From the NCBI GenBank assembly GCA_039029275.1, contig JBCCGL010000002.1:124001-188000 (forward strand): a stretch of DNA of 64,000 nucleotides, given 5' to 3'. Of the stretch, positions 33,477-42,638 are shown one piece after another. A program made the translations under genes and the position numbers. Every line of letters starts with the position of its first letter. Position 1 is the stretch's first letter. The notes under the pieces are model-generated. The model was given only the letters and a program-made list of their open reading frames with translations. It was not told the origin of the DNA and did not search any database. This DNA comes from JBCCGL01 sp039029275. Lineage in GTDB: Bacteria > Pseudomonadota > Gammaproteobacteria > JBCCGL01.

Positions 33477-34388
33477 TTACCTAAAACTGCCTTCACCAAA
33501 GCTGGATCGCGCGGGTATGCACCACACGCTAATGCGATCTAGATCGTCTAGAGAAGCACTGTCAATGGTGATCTGAAAGGTACGATCGCTGTGCGCGCGA
33601 CCGAATAGATTGTCTCCGTAGGTTTCCCCATTATCCAGATTGTAGAAGCGAACATCGTTCAACCCCTGTCCGTCATAATAAAAACCTGTGACCTCAAGTG
33701 TACAGTCATCTACCACACGGATGCGCCCACGCACTCCATGAGCGATGGTGCTCAAGTCTGCAACTTCGCCGACTTTTGGATGCGTTTGTGCGCAAACGCC
33801 GTCGGTATTCAGCTCTGCATTAATCAATCGACGGGTTTGCTCAGGATCGATTAGCACTGTGGTTGCTGCACCGTTTGTGCCGTTAGACGAAATTAGGTTC
33901 GCAACCGACGATTCAAATTGGATCTGATCCGCGTTGGTATCAGCACTTATTCCTGTTGCAAGTTCATCCACGCGTTCATCAATCTGTATTCCGTTTTCGG
34001 CGTTGCCGTCAAAATCGAGGCTGTAGAAAAGTCGCGCAGTATTTACGAAGGCGGTCTCACTGAAAATATGCGTACCTGCAAGATCGCTTAAATACTCGAT
34101 GTCACCGTCCGGGCTTGTAGAAAAGACGATATCGCCAACAGAAAAATTAACGCTGCTGCCTTGCGTATACCCAAAAGATCCATCATCTGCAGTTTTGGTG
34201 GCTGCATCGCCAGTCGAGTATGACAGGCCGCTTACAAGCGGAGATCGGAAACTGGACTGAACGCTTTCTCCGCTGATGTTGTCGTTTGAATCTCCAGAAT
34301 CATCCGAGCCGCTGCCACCCCCACAGCCACCCAGTGCAACAAATGCAGCCGCAAGAACGAATGGGACAACTGGGAATTTGATTGACAT
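33477..34388 (-). CDS. DM13-domain lipoprotein
   Basis: A 303-residue lipoprotein: lipobox Cys22 (LGGC) followed by GGGSGSDDSG-type linker. The C-terminal about 95 residues are a DM13 domain: HGVRGRIRVVDDCTLEVTGF, YYDGQGLNDVRFYNLDNG, and the terminal IDSASLDDLDRISVWCIPAR with the conserved Trp-Cys. DM13 is proposed to be a redox domain with that Cys. The N-terminal half (about 40-200) is unassigned. It lies between the two PepSY genes and 61 bases after the Xus-C-like gene, so a role in electron transfer to ferric siderophore is plausible but unproven. Confidence 0.8.
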   Translation of the reverse strand: MSIKFPVVPFVLAAAFVALGGCGGGSGSDDSGDSNDNISGESVQSSFRSPLVSGLSYSTGDAATKTADDGSFGYTQGSSVNFSVGDIVFSTSPDGDIEYLSDLAGTHIFSETAFVNTARLFYSLDFDGNAENGIQIDERVDELATGISADTNADQIQFESSVANLISSNGTNGAATTVLIDPEQTRRLINAELNTDGVCAQTHPKVGEVADLSTIAHGVRGRIRVVDDCTLEVTGFYYDGQGLNDVRFYNLDNGETYGDNLFGRAHSDRTFQITIDSASLDDLDRISVWCIPARSSFGEGSFR

Positions 34389-34449
34389 AATGAATTCGCA
34401 GTCTAAAAAACGCGCTTAAGTTTCACAGTTAAAAGACAGTTTATGCAGA

Positions 34450-36282
34450 TTAGTTAGGTGCCGGCTTGCTCGATTCAGCCGATGCAGTTTCGATTTGTTC
34501 TGCTGCCTGCTCGCGAAGATCTACAGTTGACTTTCCGTCGGGCATCAATGGCCACGAAGCTTGATAAAAGTCGCCGTTCCAATCTTCCAGCGTTAACCAT
34601 ATTTTCGTATCTTCATCGATGTTTTCAGGAACGTTAACGTGTGCATGTTGGGCGCCAACGCTGCCGTGAATCACATCTCCCGGTGCTCTGGTAGTGCGGG
34701 GTTTGTTGATCTTAACGTGCATAAATTTGATACCGTTTGGATCGCCCCCTTCAATATTGGTGTGAATATTGGTTTGCCAGCCGGCAACGATCGGGTCCTG
34801 ATTCGCTTCGAAAAAGCCTCTGATTGCATTCATCGATATTGACCAATCACCCACCTGTTGCGCAGAGTATTTGTAACCGACAGCTGACGTGCCTTCGTTT
34901 TGCAGAGTCATGCTTGCAGTTAAGCCAACGACCATAAACCAGATTGCCACCCAGTTGAGATATTTAAACGCACCCATCGAACCACCCCAGGGGCGGAAAA
35001 ATCGCCAGCCGGATTTTAATGCCAGCGCAGGCGCGGTTGATGGCAAAATTTCTTTTGTCGCAGTGCGGCTCCGTTTATAGAAAATTATCACGCCGGATAT
35101 GGCCATCGCGGTCATTAATAATCCGAAAACAAACCAAACGGTTTTTACCGCTAAATCCTGCCAGCCCGAGTTGCCCCACGTACCAAAATGTAAGGGGTAC
35201 ATAGCAATATCAACGCGCTCTAGCGCAGACATGTCACTCGCGTATTTGGCGCCCAGAATTTCACCATTAAATGGATGCACATAGTAAACACTGCCCCATG
35301 AGCCAGTCAGAATATCGCGGTGTGTGCCCCACAATGTGTAAGCCATCCCGTTATGCCCGGGAGGTGAGAGATAAGTCACTTCAAATTCAGGATCGTGGAC
35401 AAGCACCTTTTCGACGATTTCTTTCGAGCTTAAGCGCTGCGGTGTGCCTTTGCCCGTTAGCGCATCTAAATCTTCGTGAGTAAGTCCTGGCTCAATCGAA
35501 TTAGCTGGTAAAAACTGCGGAGCGACATCATAGTGAACCAGCGGGTATTGATAAAACCACCACGTACCCGTGATGCCCATAATCAAAACAAACCACAGTG
35601 ACCAAATAGCGAACAGGCGGTGGATATCACCCATCCAGATTCGGGTCTTTTTCTCGAAACGCGGTTTGCGAAAAAAATACCGCCAAAACTTGGGGTAGTT
35701 AATGATGCCGGTAATCAAGCTGATTAAACAAAGAATGCCAAAAAAGTTGACAAACATTCGACCGATATTCGGCAGATATAAACTGGTGTGTAAAACCGCT
35801 AGAAAACCGCCAACCGTTAAACTGCTCGTTGTGCCGTTGACATTACCTGTGTAAGGGTCAATAAACAGTTGGCGCGAGCTGCCATCATTGAGTGTGAGAT
35901 TTGTGCTGACGGCAGTGTACTTGGCGCCAAGTGGATGATAGGTATAGCCGAAATTACCATCGGTTACCTGCGCTTTGGCGCGATCATATACTTCTCCGGC
36001 GTTGAGTTTTTCGCCCTGCGGTGAAACACGCATTTCGGAATAAATCAGCCAGTCGATTTCCTGATAAAAAACTGCGAGCGTTCCGGTGAGAAATACAATA
36101 GATAATAGGATCGATAGTTTTAATCCGACAAAGCTGTGGATAAGGTAAGAGACCTTGCGAACTCTGACGGATTTTTTCGCTGTCTTAGATTTACGCTTGT
36201 CATTTGCGACCGCGGTGTCAATAGCTAACCCATCTGATGCTGTCCCGCCATGAACTGCATTTACTTCTGATGATGTCGCCAT
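34450..36282 (-). CDS. PepSY-domain inner-membrane protein, XusC-like
   Basis: A 610-residue paralogue of the FpvG-like protein, with the same helices and motifs (HSFVGLKLSILLSIVFLTG, WMGDIHRLFAIWSLWF, MYPLHFGTWG) and a nearly identical KINKPRTTRAPGDVIHG segment near the C-terminus. In Bacteroides, XusC is a PepSY membrane protein encoded with a receptor and a DUF4374 lipoprotein, and the same order is seen here. Predicted to reduce or release iron from the captured siderophore. It follows a strong terminator-like hairpin, so its level may be below that of the lipoprotein. Confidence 0.87.
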   Translation of the reverse strand: MATSSEVNAVHGGTASDGLAIDTAVANDKRKSKTAKKSVRVRKVSYLIHSFVGLKLSILLSIVFLTGTLAVFYQEIDWLIYSEMRVSPQGEKLNAGEVYDRAKAQVTDGNFGYTYHPLGAKYTAVSTNLTLNDGSSRQLFIDPYTGNVNGTTSSLTVGGFLAVLHTSLYLPNIGRMFVNFFGILCLISLITGIINYPKFWRYFFRKPRFEKKTRIWMGDIHRLFAIWSLWFVLIMGITGTWWFYQYPLVHYDVAPQFLPANSIEPGLTHEDLDALTGKGTPQRLSSKEIVEKVLVHDPEFEVTYLSPPGHNGMAYTLWGTHRDILTGSWGSVYYVHPFNGEILGAKYASDMSALERVDIAMYPLHFGTWGNSGWQDLAVKTVWFVFGLLMTAMAISGVIIFYKRSRTATKEILPSTAPALALKSGWRFFRPWGGSMGAFKYLNWVAIWFMVVGLTASMTLQNEGTSAVGYKYSAQQVGDWSISMNAIRGFFEANQDPIVAGWQTNIHTNIEGGDPNGIKFMHVKINKPRTTRAPGDVIHGSVGAQHAHVNVPENIDEDTKIWLTLEDWNGDFYQASWPLMPDGKSTVDLREQAAEQIETASAESSKPAPN

Positions 36283-36342
36283 ATCCAGACCTCTAGCGTG
36301 GAACGTTATCAGTCAATTGTCCGCGCATTGATTATGTACGAT

Positions 36343-36371
36343 AAAAGGGCAGAGGAGTATATCCTCTGCCC
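36343..36371 (-). terminator. Terminator or attenuator between lipoprotein and PepSY genes
   Basis: On the minus strand, a perfect 10-bp stem GGGCAGAGGA / TCCTCTGCCC with a five-base loop, followed by TTTT. It lies 54 bases after the DUF4374-like stop and 61 before the PepSY start. With no clear new promoter after it, it may lower expression of the inner-membrane protein relative to the surface proteins. Confidence 0.85.
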
Positions 36372-36424
36372 GTTTGTTTAATCAGAGCCCGAGTGAGCAG
36401 GTCTGATTAACACAGACAGATCGT

Positions 36425-37825
36425 TTAGTTGTGATCAACCAGTTGGACAGCGGAAAGGTTACCGCCATCGATAACAGCTCCTTGCGTCAGCTCACCAGTT
36501 CTCCAGTTGATGGCATAGACGTACGCCAATGGGTTTTCACCTGCCTGAGCGACTGGAACATAGTAGAAGTCACCGCGTTGGAATCCACCGTAGAAGTAAC
36601 CGCCAGGGAAAGTCGGAATACCCGGAACTTCTTGGAGAGTCTGGTTCACAACATCCAGAATCACCCAACGAGCGTGGTTGCCCGTGTACATGCCTTCCCA
36701 GTCATCGTAATTGTCTTCGTTCTGGAGTAGCGCCATGACGATTCCTTCGCCCATGTATGTCGCTTGCGTGATGCTAACGGTGTGGTCGACTTGCGCGTCA
36801 ATGTTGAACGCGTAAGTTGTATCGTACTGTCCGGTTGAACCGTCAATTTTCAAAACGAAGGTATCTTGCTCGTCTTGTTTCGATCCGTAGTCCCACCAAC
36901 CTTTGCTCAGAAGATTGATTTGATAAACATCGCCCGCTTCATCAGTCCAGGACATTCCACCAACCCAGCCGGTACCGTCACCGCTGGTAATAGGATTCTC
37001 GATGATTGTTGCTTCAGCCCCATCTGTCAGCGGCCAGTCGTAGCGCAGCGTAACCATAGAGTTCGGCGTGTTGTAGTTTTGTACTTCTGCATCAGGATCC
37101 CATGGGTTGCCGTAAGTGGTACCGAAGTAGGCGTAATTGCCCGACACGTTGGCAAAGCTAAGGCCAGGCCAACCCGGACGCTGCAAGTCGTCGCCGTTTT
37201 GGTACATCGGGACATCCATTGCGCCTTGACCTGCAACTTCCAATTGTGGGATGTTGATTATGGTCCACTTCCCGGGAAGATTGTTGTCTGCATCAGGAGT
37301 ATCTGAATCCCAACCAAATTGCCGTGTAATCACGATTTGCATTTGGCCGTTGTTATCGACTACGGTCCAGCCGTAACCACCGCACCCTTCGCAAACTGAT
37401 GACCATGCGAGTGATTTGGTTGGCGTCCCTGAAGGAGTTCTTGCGGCCGTATCAGAATCTGTACCTGTAAGCTCCCATTGGTCAATGGTATCGGTTCCAC
37501 ACCAGTCATCGCATTTTGTGTAGAGATAATTGCCAACTCTCAAAGCACCTGGTCCCGGGAAACCTTCAACCCCGTTGCCAACCGCCGAAATTGTCCCCTC
37601 CATGATGCTGTCGGAGGACACGTAATAATTGACGAAATCAGCATCCCACACTGCCATTCCAGCGCGAACTCCAGATCCTGTGCCGGGATCATCATCGTTA
37701 TCGCCGCTGCTACTGCTGCTGCCGCCGCACGCAGCGACGGAAGCGGCCACAACTGTGGCAGCTGCCAATTTGATAACACCAAACCAACGTCTTGCGATTC
37801 CTCTATGTGTGTACATTTTAACCAT
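36425..37825 (-). CDS. DUF4374-like surface lipoprotein, XusB-like
   Basis: A 466-residue lipoprotein with lipobox Cys33 (VAAC), then GG and five serines and an Asp-rich linker. The mature protein is a set of repeated beta segments with many Trp and Gly, opening with NYYVSSDSIMEGTISAVGNG and GVEGFPGPGALRVGNYLYTK, which resembles DUF4374 propellers such as Bacteroides XusB, a ferric-enterobactin-binding surface lipoprotein. It lies 30 bases after the TonB receptor and before a PepSY protein, the same order as xusA-xusB-xusC. A lone outer-membrane lipoprotein with a different ligand is an alternative. A strong hairpin follows. Confidence 0.75.
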   Translation of the reverse strand: MVKMYTHRGIARRWFGVIKLAAATVVAASVAACGGSSSSSGDNDDDPGTGSGVRAGMAVWDADFVNYYVSSDSIMEGTISAVGNGVEGFPGPGALRVGNYLYTKCDDWCGTDTIDQWELTGTDSDTAARTPSGTPTKSLAWSSVCEGCGGYGWTVVDNNGQMQIVITRQFGWDSDTPDADNNLPGKWTIINIPQLEVAGQGAMDVPMYQNGDDLQRPGWPGLSFANVSGNYAYFGTTYGNPWDPDAEVQNYNTPNSMVTLRYDWPLTDGAEATIIENPITSGDGTGWVGGMSWTDEAGDVYQINLLSKGWWDYGSKQDEQDTFVLKIDGSTGQYDTTYAFNIDAQVDHTVSITQATYMGEGIVMALLQNEDNYDDWEGMYTGNHARWVILDVVNQTLQEVPGIPTFPGGYFYGGFQRGDFYYVPVAQAGENPLAYVYAINWRTGELTQGAVIDGGNLSAVQLVDHN

Positions 37826-37854
37826 CTTATTTCACCTTCGTTTAATAATTTAAA

Positions 37855-40077
37855 TCAGTAGCTGTAGCTCACTTTTAGAAATAACGCCCTGCCTGGCTTC
37901 TGCAGTCTCCAGTTGTCAAACACTTGCTCGTCGAACAAATTGTTAATATCAAATGCAATGGATAAGGATTCATCCGGGAACGTGTAACTCACACCCACAT
38001 CGTGCGACGTCTGCGTTGGAATCGTCCGCTTAGTGCCCTGGTCACCTAAGCTGGGCCAATGCAGGAAGTACTCATTAATATGCGTAATGTTCCAATAGGT
38101 ATTGATTTTTGATCCTGATTGGAACCAGTCGTAAAAGTCAGCACTCACGCTAACGTTAAAGAATTCGTACGGAATGTTGGGCAACCGATCGCCAAAAAGG
38201 ATATTTTCGCGATTGGTGATGTCGTTAAACGGCGTATCGTTGCGAATATCAAGGATTGTTGCGTTAGCCGAAATTGTGAGAAAGTCTTCGTACGAATATG
38301 TCATCGCAAGCTCAACGCCGTCAGTTTTGACGTCATCAATATTGTCGTAACGAAAACCCGGTGCCTGCAGGCTTACCAGAGTAGCCACGATTTGTTCAGT
38401 CGTCTCACGGTACACAAATGTTCCGTCAAACTGGAAACTGTGTGAGTCATCCAGCTCGTATATTTTTTGGAAACCAAGATTTAAGTTAGTGCTTTTTTCC
38501 GGCTCCAAGCTTGGGGACGGTAGGTAGTTAATGCCATCTCCCAAGGCTTCCTCTGCGGTGGGCATCCTTACCGCATTTTCAATCGACAGCTTAAGGCGCA
38601 GTGTATCGCTCCAATCATAAGCGGCTGCAAAACCGCCGCCTAGGTGACTTTGTTCGGTTCTATTCGCGAGGACCTGACTGCCGATCAATCCATCTTCGTC
38701 AGAGGTATCGTATTCATCGGTATTAACTGATGCGTCATAGTCATAGTGTTTGACAAAAACATTGGTGGTTAAGGTGTCCTGCAACCAAGAACTTTCCAGC
38801 GCAAAACCAAGGAATGTTTTGGTTAAGCCTTGCCTCTCAAGCTCAGCTTGATCTTGTGGAAGTGGGTTACGACCGTAACGCGTTGCATCGGTATAGGTCA
38901 GGTTGATGCCAAGGCTATGAAAATCTGTCAAATTGAATGCTGAGTTGAGGCGTAGAATATCGGTTTCGTCGACGAGCGTGCGATATATAGGTCTGAAATC
39001 AGCAAGCTCTCCGGGGCCTGAATCAATGCTGTTTCCGCTCCAGTCATAGTCTTGATCAGAGAGGTCTTCCGTCAATGTTTCCTTATCAGATCTACCGACA
39101 AATAAATTAGTACTTAAACCACGCCAACCCCAGTCAGACATGCGATGAATCAGATAGGGAAAATTGAAATCCTCCTCAATTCTCACTTCTCCGTAGACTG
39201 CAAGCACGCTAGCACCGTGTTGGAGCCCTTTTTCCAAATCTGATGTGACGTAGCCGACACTGAATTCATCTGCCCAAGGCTGGTTTTGAATGCCTAAATC
39301 CAGCTTGACGTTTGTTGTTTCGAAGTCATCATTAAAACGTTTCGCCGGGTTACTTTCTGTAAACTCGACCCACGTGAAACCATCCCGATAACGAACCCCG
39401 TCACCCCATACCTCGTAATCGTTTTCTGACTGGTTGTGAAACAAATCCAAGCGGGCGAAGTACCCGCTCTCAGAATCATGTATTCCACCCTGGACAGTTG
39501 TTTGATAGGTATCAAAAGAACCGATTGATTGTGACAAGTCGAGATACGTTTCTTCACCGGTCGGGTTCGTGACAAGGTTGATCGCTCCGGCCAAACTGTC
39601 TGTGCCGAGTTCAACTGGGACAACGCCTTTGTAAATATCGACACGCGAGAGCAGGGATGGTGGGATATTGTTGGCCGAGTAACTCTCGCCAAAATATTCC
39701 ATCGGTACGCCGTCGATAAAAAAGCGAACGGAATCTCCTGACATTCCGGCGAGCGAGTATGTTGTTTCGGAACCCATGCCACCTTGTTGGCGGACGTTAA
39801 CGCCAGGTGACCGTTGCAATAATTGATTGAGCGTCGTGCTCTTAATCTTGAAGTCATAGGTCTCAATCGCATCAACGTTAAAACCTTCTGCTTCTATTTC
39901 GAATTCAGAAGTTCCCTCATCCACAACCTCCAGCGTGTATTCAAGTGGAGCTGATTCATCGTCGTCTTGAGCGTGGCTGGCCCCTGACAGAGTGAAAGTT
40001 ATGGTGGTTAGGGCCGCGCAAAACGCAAGTGTGTAAGCGGGACACTTCGCGTCTTGGAAACGTGCGATAGGTGACAT
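37855..40077 (-). CDS. TonB-dependent receptor, XusA-like
   Basis: A 740-residue receptor. The ATG at 40077 is preferred because the longer frame would run into the Fur site and the shorter start gives a proper signal peptide (TLSGASHAQ). The plug reads FFIDGVPMEYFGESYSANNI, then RVDIYKGVVPVELGTDSLAG, a variant more like Bacteroidetes siderophore receptors than typical gammaproteobacterial ones. The barrel ends LFLKVSYSY. First gene of the receptor-lipoprotein-PepSY-DM13 run, with a Fur box 53 bases before its start. Ligand unknown. Confidence 0.9.
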   Translation of the reverse strand: MSPIARFQDAKCPAYTLAFCAALTTITFTLSGASHAQDDDESAPLEYTLEVVDEGTSEFEIEAEGFNVDAIETYDFKIKSTTLNQLLQRSPGVNVRQQGGMGSETTYSLAGMSGDSVRFFIDGVPMEYFGESYSANNIPPSLLSRVDIYKGVVPVELGTDSLAGAINLVTNPTGEETYLDLSQSIGSFDTYQTTVQGGIHDSESGYFARLDLFHNQSENDYEVWGDGVRYRDGFTWVEFTESNPAKRFNDDFETTNVKLDLGIQNQPWADEFSVGYVTSDLEKGLQHGASVLAVYGEVRIEEDFNFPYLIHRMSDWGWRGLSTNLFVGRSDKETLTEDLSDQDYDWSGNSIDSGPGELADFRPIYRTLVDETDILRLNSAFNLTDFHSLGINLTYTDATRYGRNPLPQDQAELERQGLTKTFLGFALESSWLQDTLTTNVFVKHYDYDASVNTDEYDTSDEDGLIGSQVLANRTEQSHLGGGFAAAYDWSDTLRLKLSIENAVRMPTAEEALGDGINYLPSPSLEPEKSTNLNLGFQKIYELDDSHSFQFDGTFVYRETTEQIVATLVSLQAPGFRYDNIDDVKTDGVELAMTYSYEDFLTISANATILDIRNDTPFNDITNRENILFGDRLPNIPYEFFNVSVSADFYDWFQSGSKINTYWNITHINEYFLHWPSLGDQGTKRTIPTQTSHDVGVSYTFPDESLSIAFDINNLFDEQVFDNWRLQKPGRALFLKVSYSY

Positions 40078-40129
40078 GTTTTTGAAGCTTGTTGGGTAGA
40101 ATAAACTGTAATAAAAATCGTGGTACGAA

Positions 40130-40144
40130 TGATAATGACTTGCA
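40130..40144 (-). promoter_or_regulatory. Fur-like box before the XusA-like receptor
   Basis: TGATAATGACTTGCA matches the 7-1-7 Fur consensus at 11 of 14 positions, with a perfect left half. It lies 53 bases before the chosen ATG of the receptor. Confidence 0.65.
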
Positions 40145-40348
40145 ATGCCATTGTTTATCAAAATGTAACAATTTTCAATGAACTTTTTGCGCGAGGCATT
40201 GGCGTTGGCAGTAGTTTGTTTAACACGCTGTTTTTAAAGGGAATTAATTTAAAACATTGCGGAGCAGTCCGAATTGCCCGTAAATCGAGGATGTGCAGTG
40301 TTTGATGAGCCGGTGCCGGCGGATTGTTAGCGCATTTTTCGTCAAATG

Positions 40349-40373
40349 CCCTGTGTTCGTTGCGAACAGAGGG
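40349..40373. other. Imperfect hairpin, no T tail
   Basis: An 11-bp stem with one mismatch and a three-base loop. Too far from either gene to be assigned as a terminator. It might belong to a small RNA or be a protein-binding palindrome. Confidence 0.35.
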
Positions 40374-40549
40374 GCTATGACGATCGAGCGGCGTGCCTGA
40401 AAGTCCAGAGGCTAAGGCTATTATCGATGCTTCGTCACATCAGTTCATCGGCTGATTCGGGCGCTCTTGGACGTGGTGAGCCTCTTGCAAGGCCAATTCT
40501 TGTTGAGTTACACGGGTAGGGTATAGACCCTGTTAGCTGTCCATCGAAA

Positions 40550-42625
40550 TTAAAAATAGGCTGCCAAGGTTAAATGAAACGTTCGCGGGTCGCCCACTGT
40601 GACGCTTCCGATCGAGCTGCGTCCTGTGAGGTATTCTTCGTCGGTTAGGTTATCAACACCAGCGATAAACGAATAGTCATCTGTCTCGTATCCCACCCTG
40701 ACATTGACGATCGTATGGCCGTCCACTTTTGTGTTTTCGTTGTTAGCGAGATCTGTGCTCGCAAACGCACTGCCCCTGGTCATAATCTGAGCACTGCTGA
40801 ACCAGTTATTTCGATAGCGTGAAGTCAGCCAAACAGATCCGGAATATTCCGGAGACTCCGGAAACTCATTGCCGCTGAAATCGAGACCGACGAGTTCGCT
40901 GCGAAAATCGTCAAGTTTTGTCTTAAGCAAACCAATGGATGCACCCAACGAGTGCGCGCTGTTCCGCGGTGTCCATCTTGTCATTAATTCGGCACCGTAA
41001 ACGGTTGAACTTCCGGCGTTTTCGGTAAAACTAATGGCAAGTGGTCCGACCGGAACGGTAACTTGCTGATCCACCCAATCGTAGTAAAAAAGATTGGCAT
41101 TGAACCGCAACTGATTGTCCAGCAGCACACTGCGGTAGGCTAATTCGTAGCTATCGAGAAACTCGGGATCAATGCGTCTGTCGCGCTGAACAAAGCCACT
41201 TCGATAACCCCTTGTGACTGTTAAGGCGATGCTTGATTGTTCGTCAATATCCCTGATCAGTCCAACTTTAGGTAGAAGCGCGTCGTCTTCATATGTGGTT
41301 TGTCTTTGTTCGTCATCGACTTGATTATCGAAAAAAAAGTCAGAGCTATCGACAGTGTAACGACCGCCGACGACAAGCTGCCATCGATCCGAAAAACGCC
41401 AGTAAGTTTCGCCAAAGACCGCGTAACTTTTGTCCTGCCGATTTGACTCGATATCCTGAAACGCTGCCCCGCCAAGTGTAATCAGCGAATCTCTATCGTT
41501 TTCGAATTCCCCATAAAAAAGACCGATCATTCCCGACCAGGCACTATTTTTGTTCTCGTAAAGAAAACGGAGTTCCTGTGTGGTGTCTGCGTCTGCGCGT
41601 ATCTCATCACGACCGTAGGGCAGATCGAAAATTGTCCCGGCGCCAGTAATGTTCGCATCGGTGTCAGTCCGAGCTGTGATGCTGCGAAGCGACCAATTTT
41701 CATCGATAGTGTAAGAGACGTCGGCGATTCGCGTTAACAAGTCATTTTCACGTCGTTCACCTGCAGTTTCGGCGCCATCAAAAACGCGATCAAAAGGATC
41801 AGTTGCGCTCACTGCTGTCACCGCAGGGTGATCGACGGTTTCACTCAGCGTGAGTTTGATTGCGAGTCCGGGAACAGATTCGGGCTCAATCAGAATTTTG
41901 CCGCGAACGTTGCTGTACTCATCGTCGTCCAGAAATTCATTGGAGGGTTCGGTGTATTCGATGTCCTTTTCTCCGTCGAGCGATTCCGCAGACAATCGAA
42001 AGGTAACCGATTCGCCGATGGGGCCCGATACCATAGCGGCGGGTGCGATCATATCCAGATCAGATAGTCCAATTCGGGCCGCTCCCTCCCAATAGGGCGT
42101 TGGATCATTGGTTTCGATTGCGATTGCACCTGCCAGTGCGTTGCGACCGTGCAACGTCGATTGCGGTCCTTTTGTTATTTCAATTTGTTTTAAATCCCAC
42201 GTGCCACGATGCCCGCGGCGAATGCCCTCAAACGATTGCGGGGCACCGTCAACAGTCAAGGTCATCAATGGTCTAAGGTTTGCGCCGGGTTCACCAATAC
42301 CCTCTGAATTAATTCCGCGGATCGCGATGCCATTGTTGCCGTTGTTTACGGGTGCTACGTAAACATTCCCCTGCATATTCGCCGCTTCTCGCAAATCGAG
42401 CAGGTGCAGGTCGTCGAGCGTTTGGCCCTCGACAACATCTGTGCTGGTATAGGTGTTTTGAAGATCTCGATTAAGCTTTCCGCCAATCACCGAAACGTTG
42501 TCCAGCTCCACTGCATCTTCGGCATCATCGGTTTGTGCCTGAACTTCAACCGTATTAAGCAGACCACACAAAACAACAAGGCAGCCACGGAGGGTGGCCG
42601 CCTTTCGCCTTTTAACGATGGGCAT
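40550..42625 (-). CDS. TonB-dependent receptor, second lipoprotein-linked pair
   Basis: A 691-residue receptor with signal peptide (EVQAQ, about 30 residues). Plug motifs: DLHLLDLREAANMQGNVYVA, GIAIRGINSEGIGEPGANLR and WDLKQIEITKGPQSTLHGRN; the barrel ends FHLTLAAYF. The IEITKGPQSTLHGRNALAGA form is typical of FyuA/PiuA-like and other general receptors of marine gammaproteobacteria. It follows the lipoprotein gene by 13 bases and shares its Fur-controlled promoter. Ligand unknown. Confidence 0.9.
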   Translation of the reverse strand: MPIVKRRKAATLRGCLVVLCGLLNTVEVQAQTDDAEDAVELDNVSVIGGKLNRDLQNTYTSTDVVEGQTLDDLHLLDLREAANMQGNVYVAPVNNGNNGIAIRGINSEGIGEPGANLRPLMTLTVDGAPQSFEGIRRGHRGTWDLKQIEITKGPQSTLHGRNALAGAIAIETNDPTPYWEGAARIGLSDLDMIAPAAMVSGPIGESVTFRLSAESLDGEKDIEYTEPSNEFLDDDEYSNVRGKILIEPESVPGLAIKLTLSETVDHPAVTAVSATDPFDRVFDGAETAGERRENDLLTRIADVSYTIDENWSLRSITARTDTDANITGAGTIFDLPYGRDEIRADADTTQELRFLYENKNSAWSGMIGLFYGEFENDRDSLITLGGAAFQDIESNRQDKSYAVFGETYWRFSDRWQLVVGGRYTVDSSDFFFDNQVDDEQRQTTYEDDALLPKVGLIRDIDEQSSIALTVTRGYRSGFVQRDRRIDPEFLDSYELAYRSVLLDNQLRFNANLFYYDWVDQQVTVPVGPLAISFTENAGSSTVYGAELMTRWTPRNSAHSLGASIGLLKTKLDDFRSELVGLDFSGNEFPESPEYSGSVWLTSRYRNNWFSSAQIMTRGSAFASTDLANNENTKVDGHTIVNVRVGYETDDYSFIAGVDNLTDEEYLTGRSSIGSVTVGDPRTFHLTLAAYF

Positions 42626-42638
42626 TACGAATTACCCG

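Larger units (their letters stand above)
40078..40549. other. Intergenic region, 472 bases
   Basis: No gene is supported. It contains the Fur-like site 40130-40144 for the XusA-like gene. A near-perfect hairpin at 40349-40373 (CCCTGTGTTCG against CGAACAGAGGG, one mismatch) lies about 175 bases after the end of the next receptor gene and has no T run. The remainder is unremarkable. Confidence 0.55.

Noticed and set aside
40078..40161. N-terminal extension of the XusA-like receptor
   Set aside because: It covers the Fur-like site and would place 28 unrelated residues before the signal peptide.
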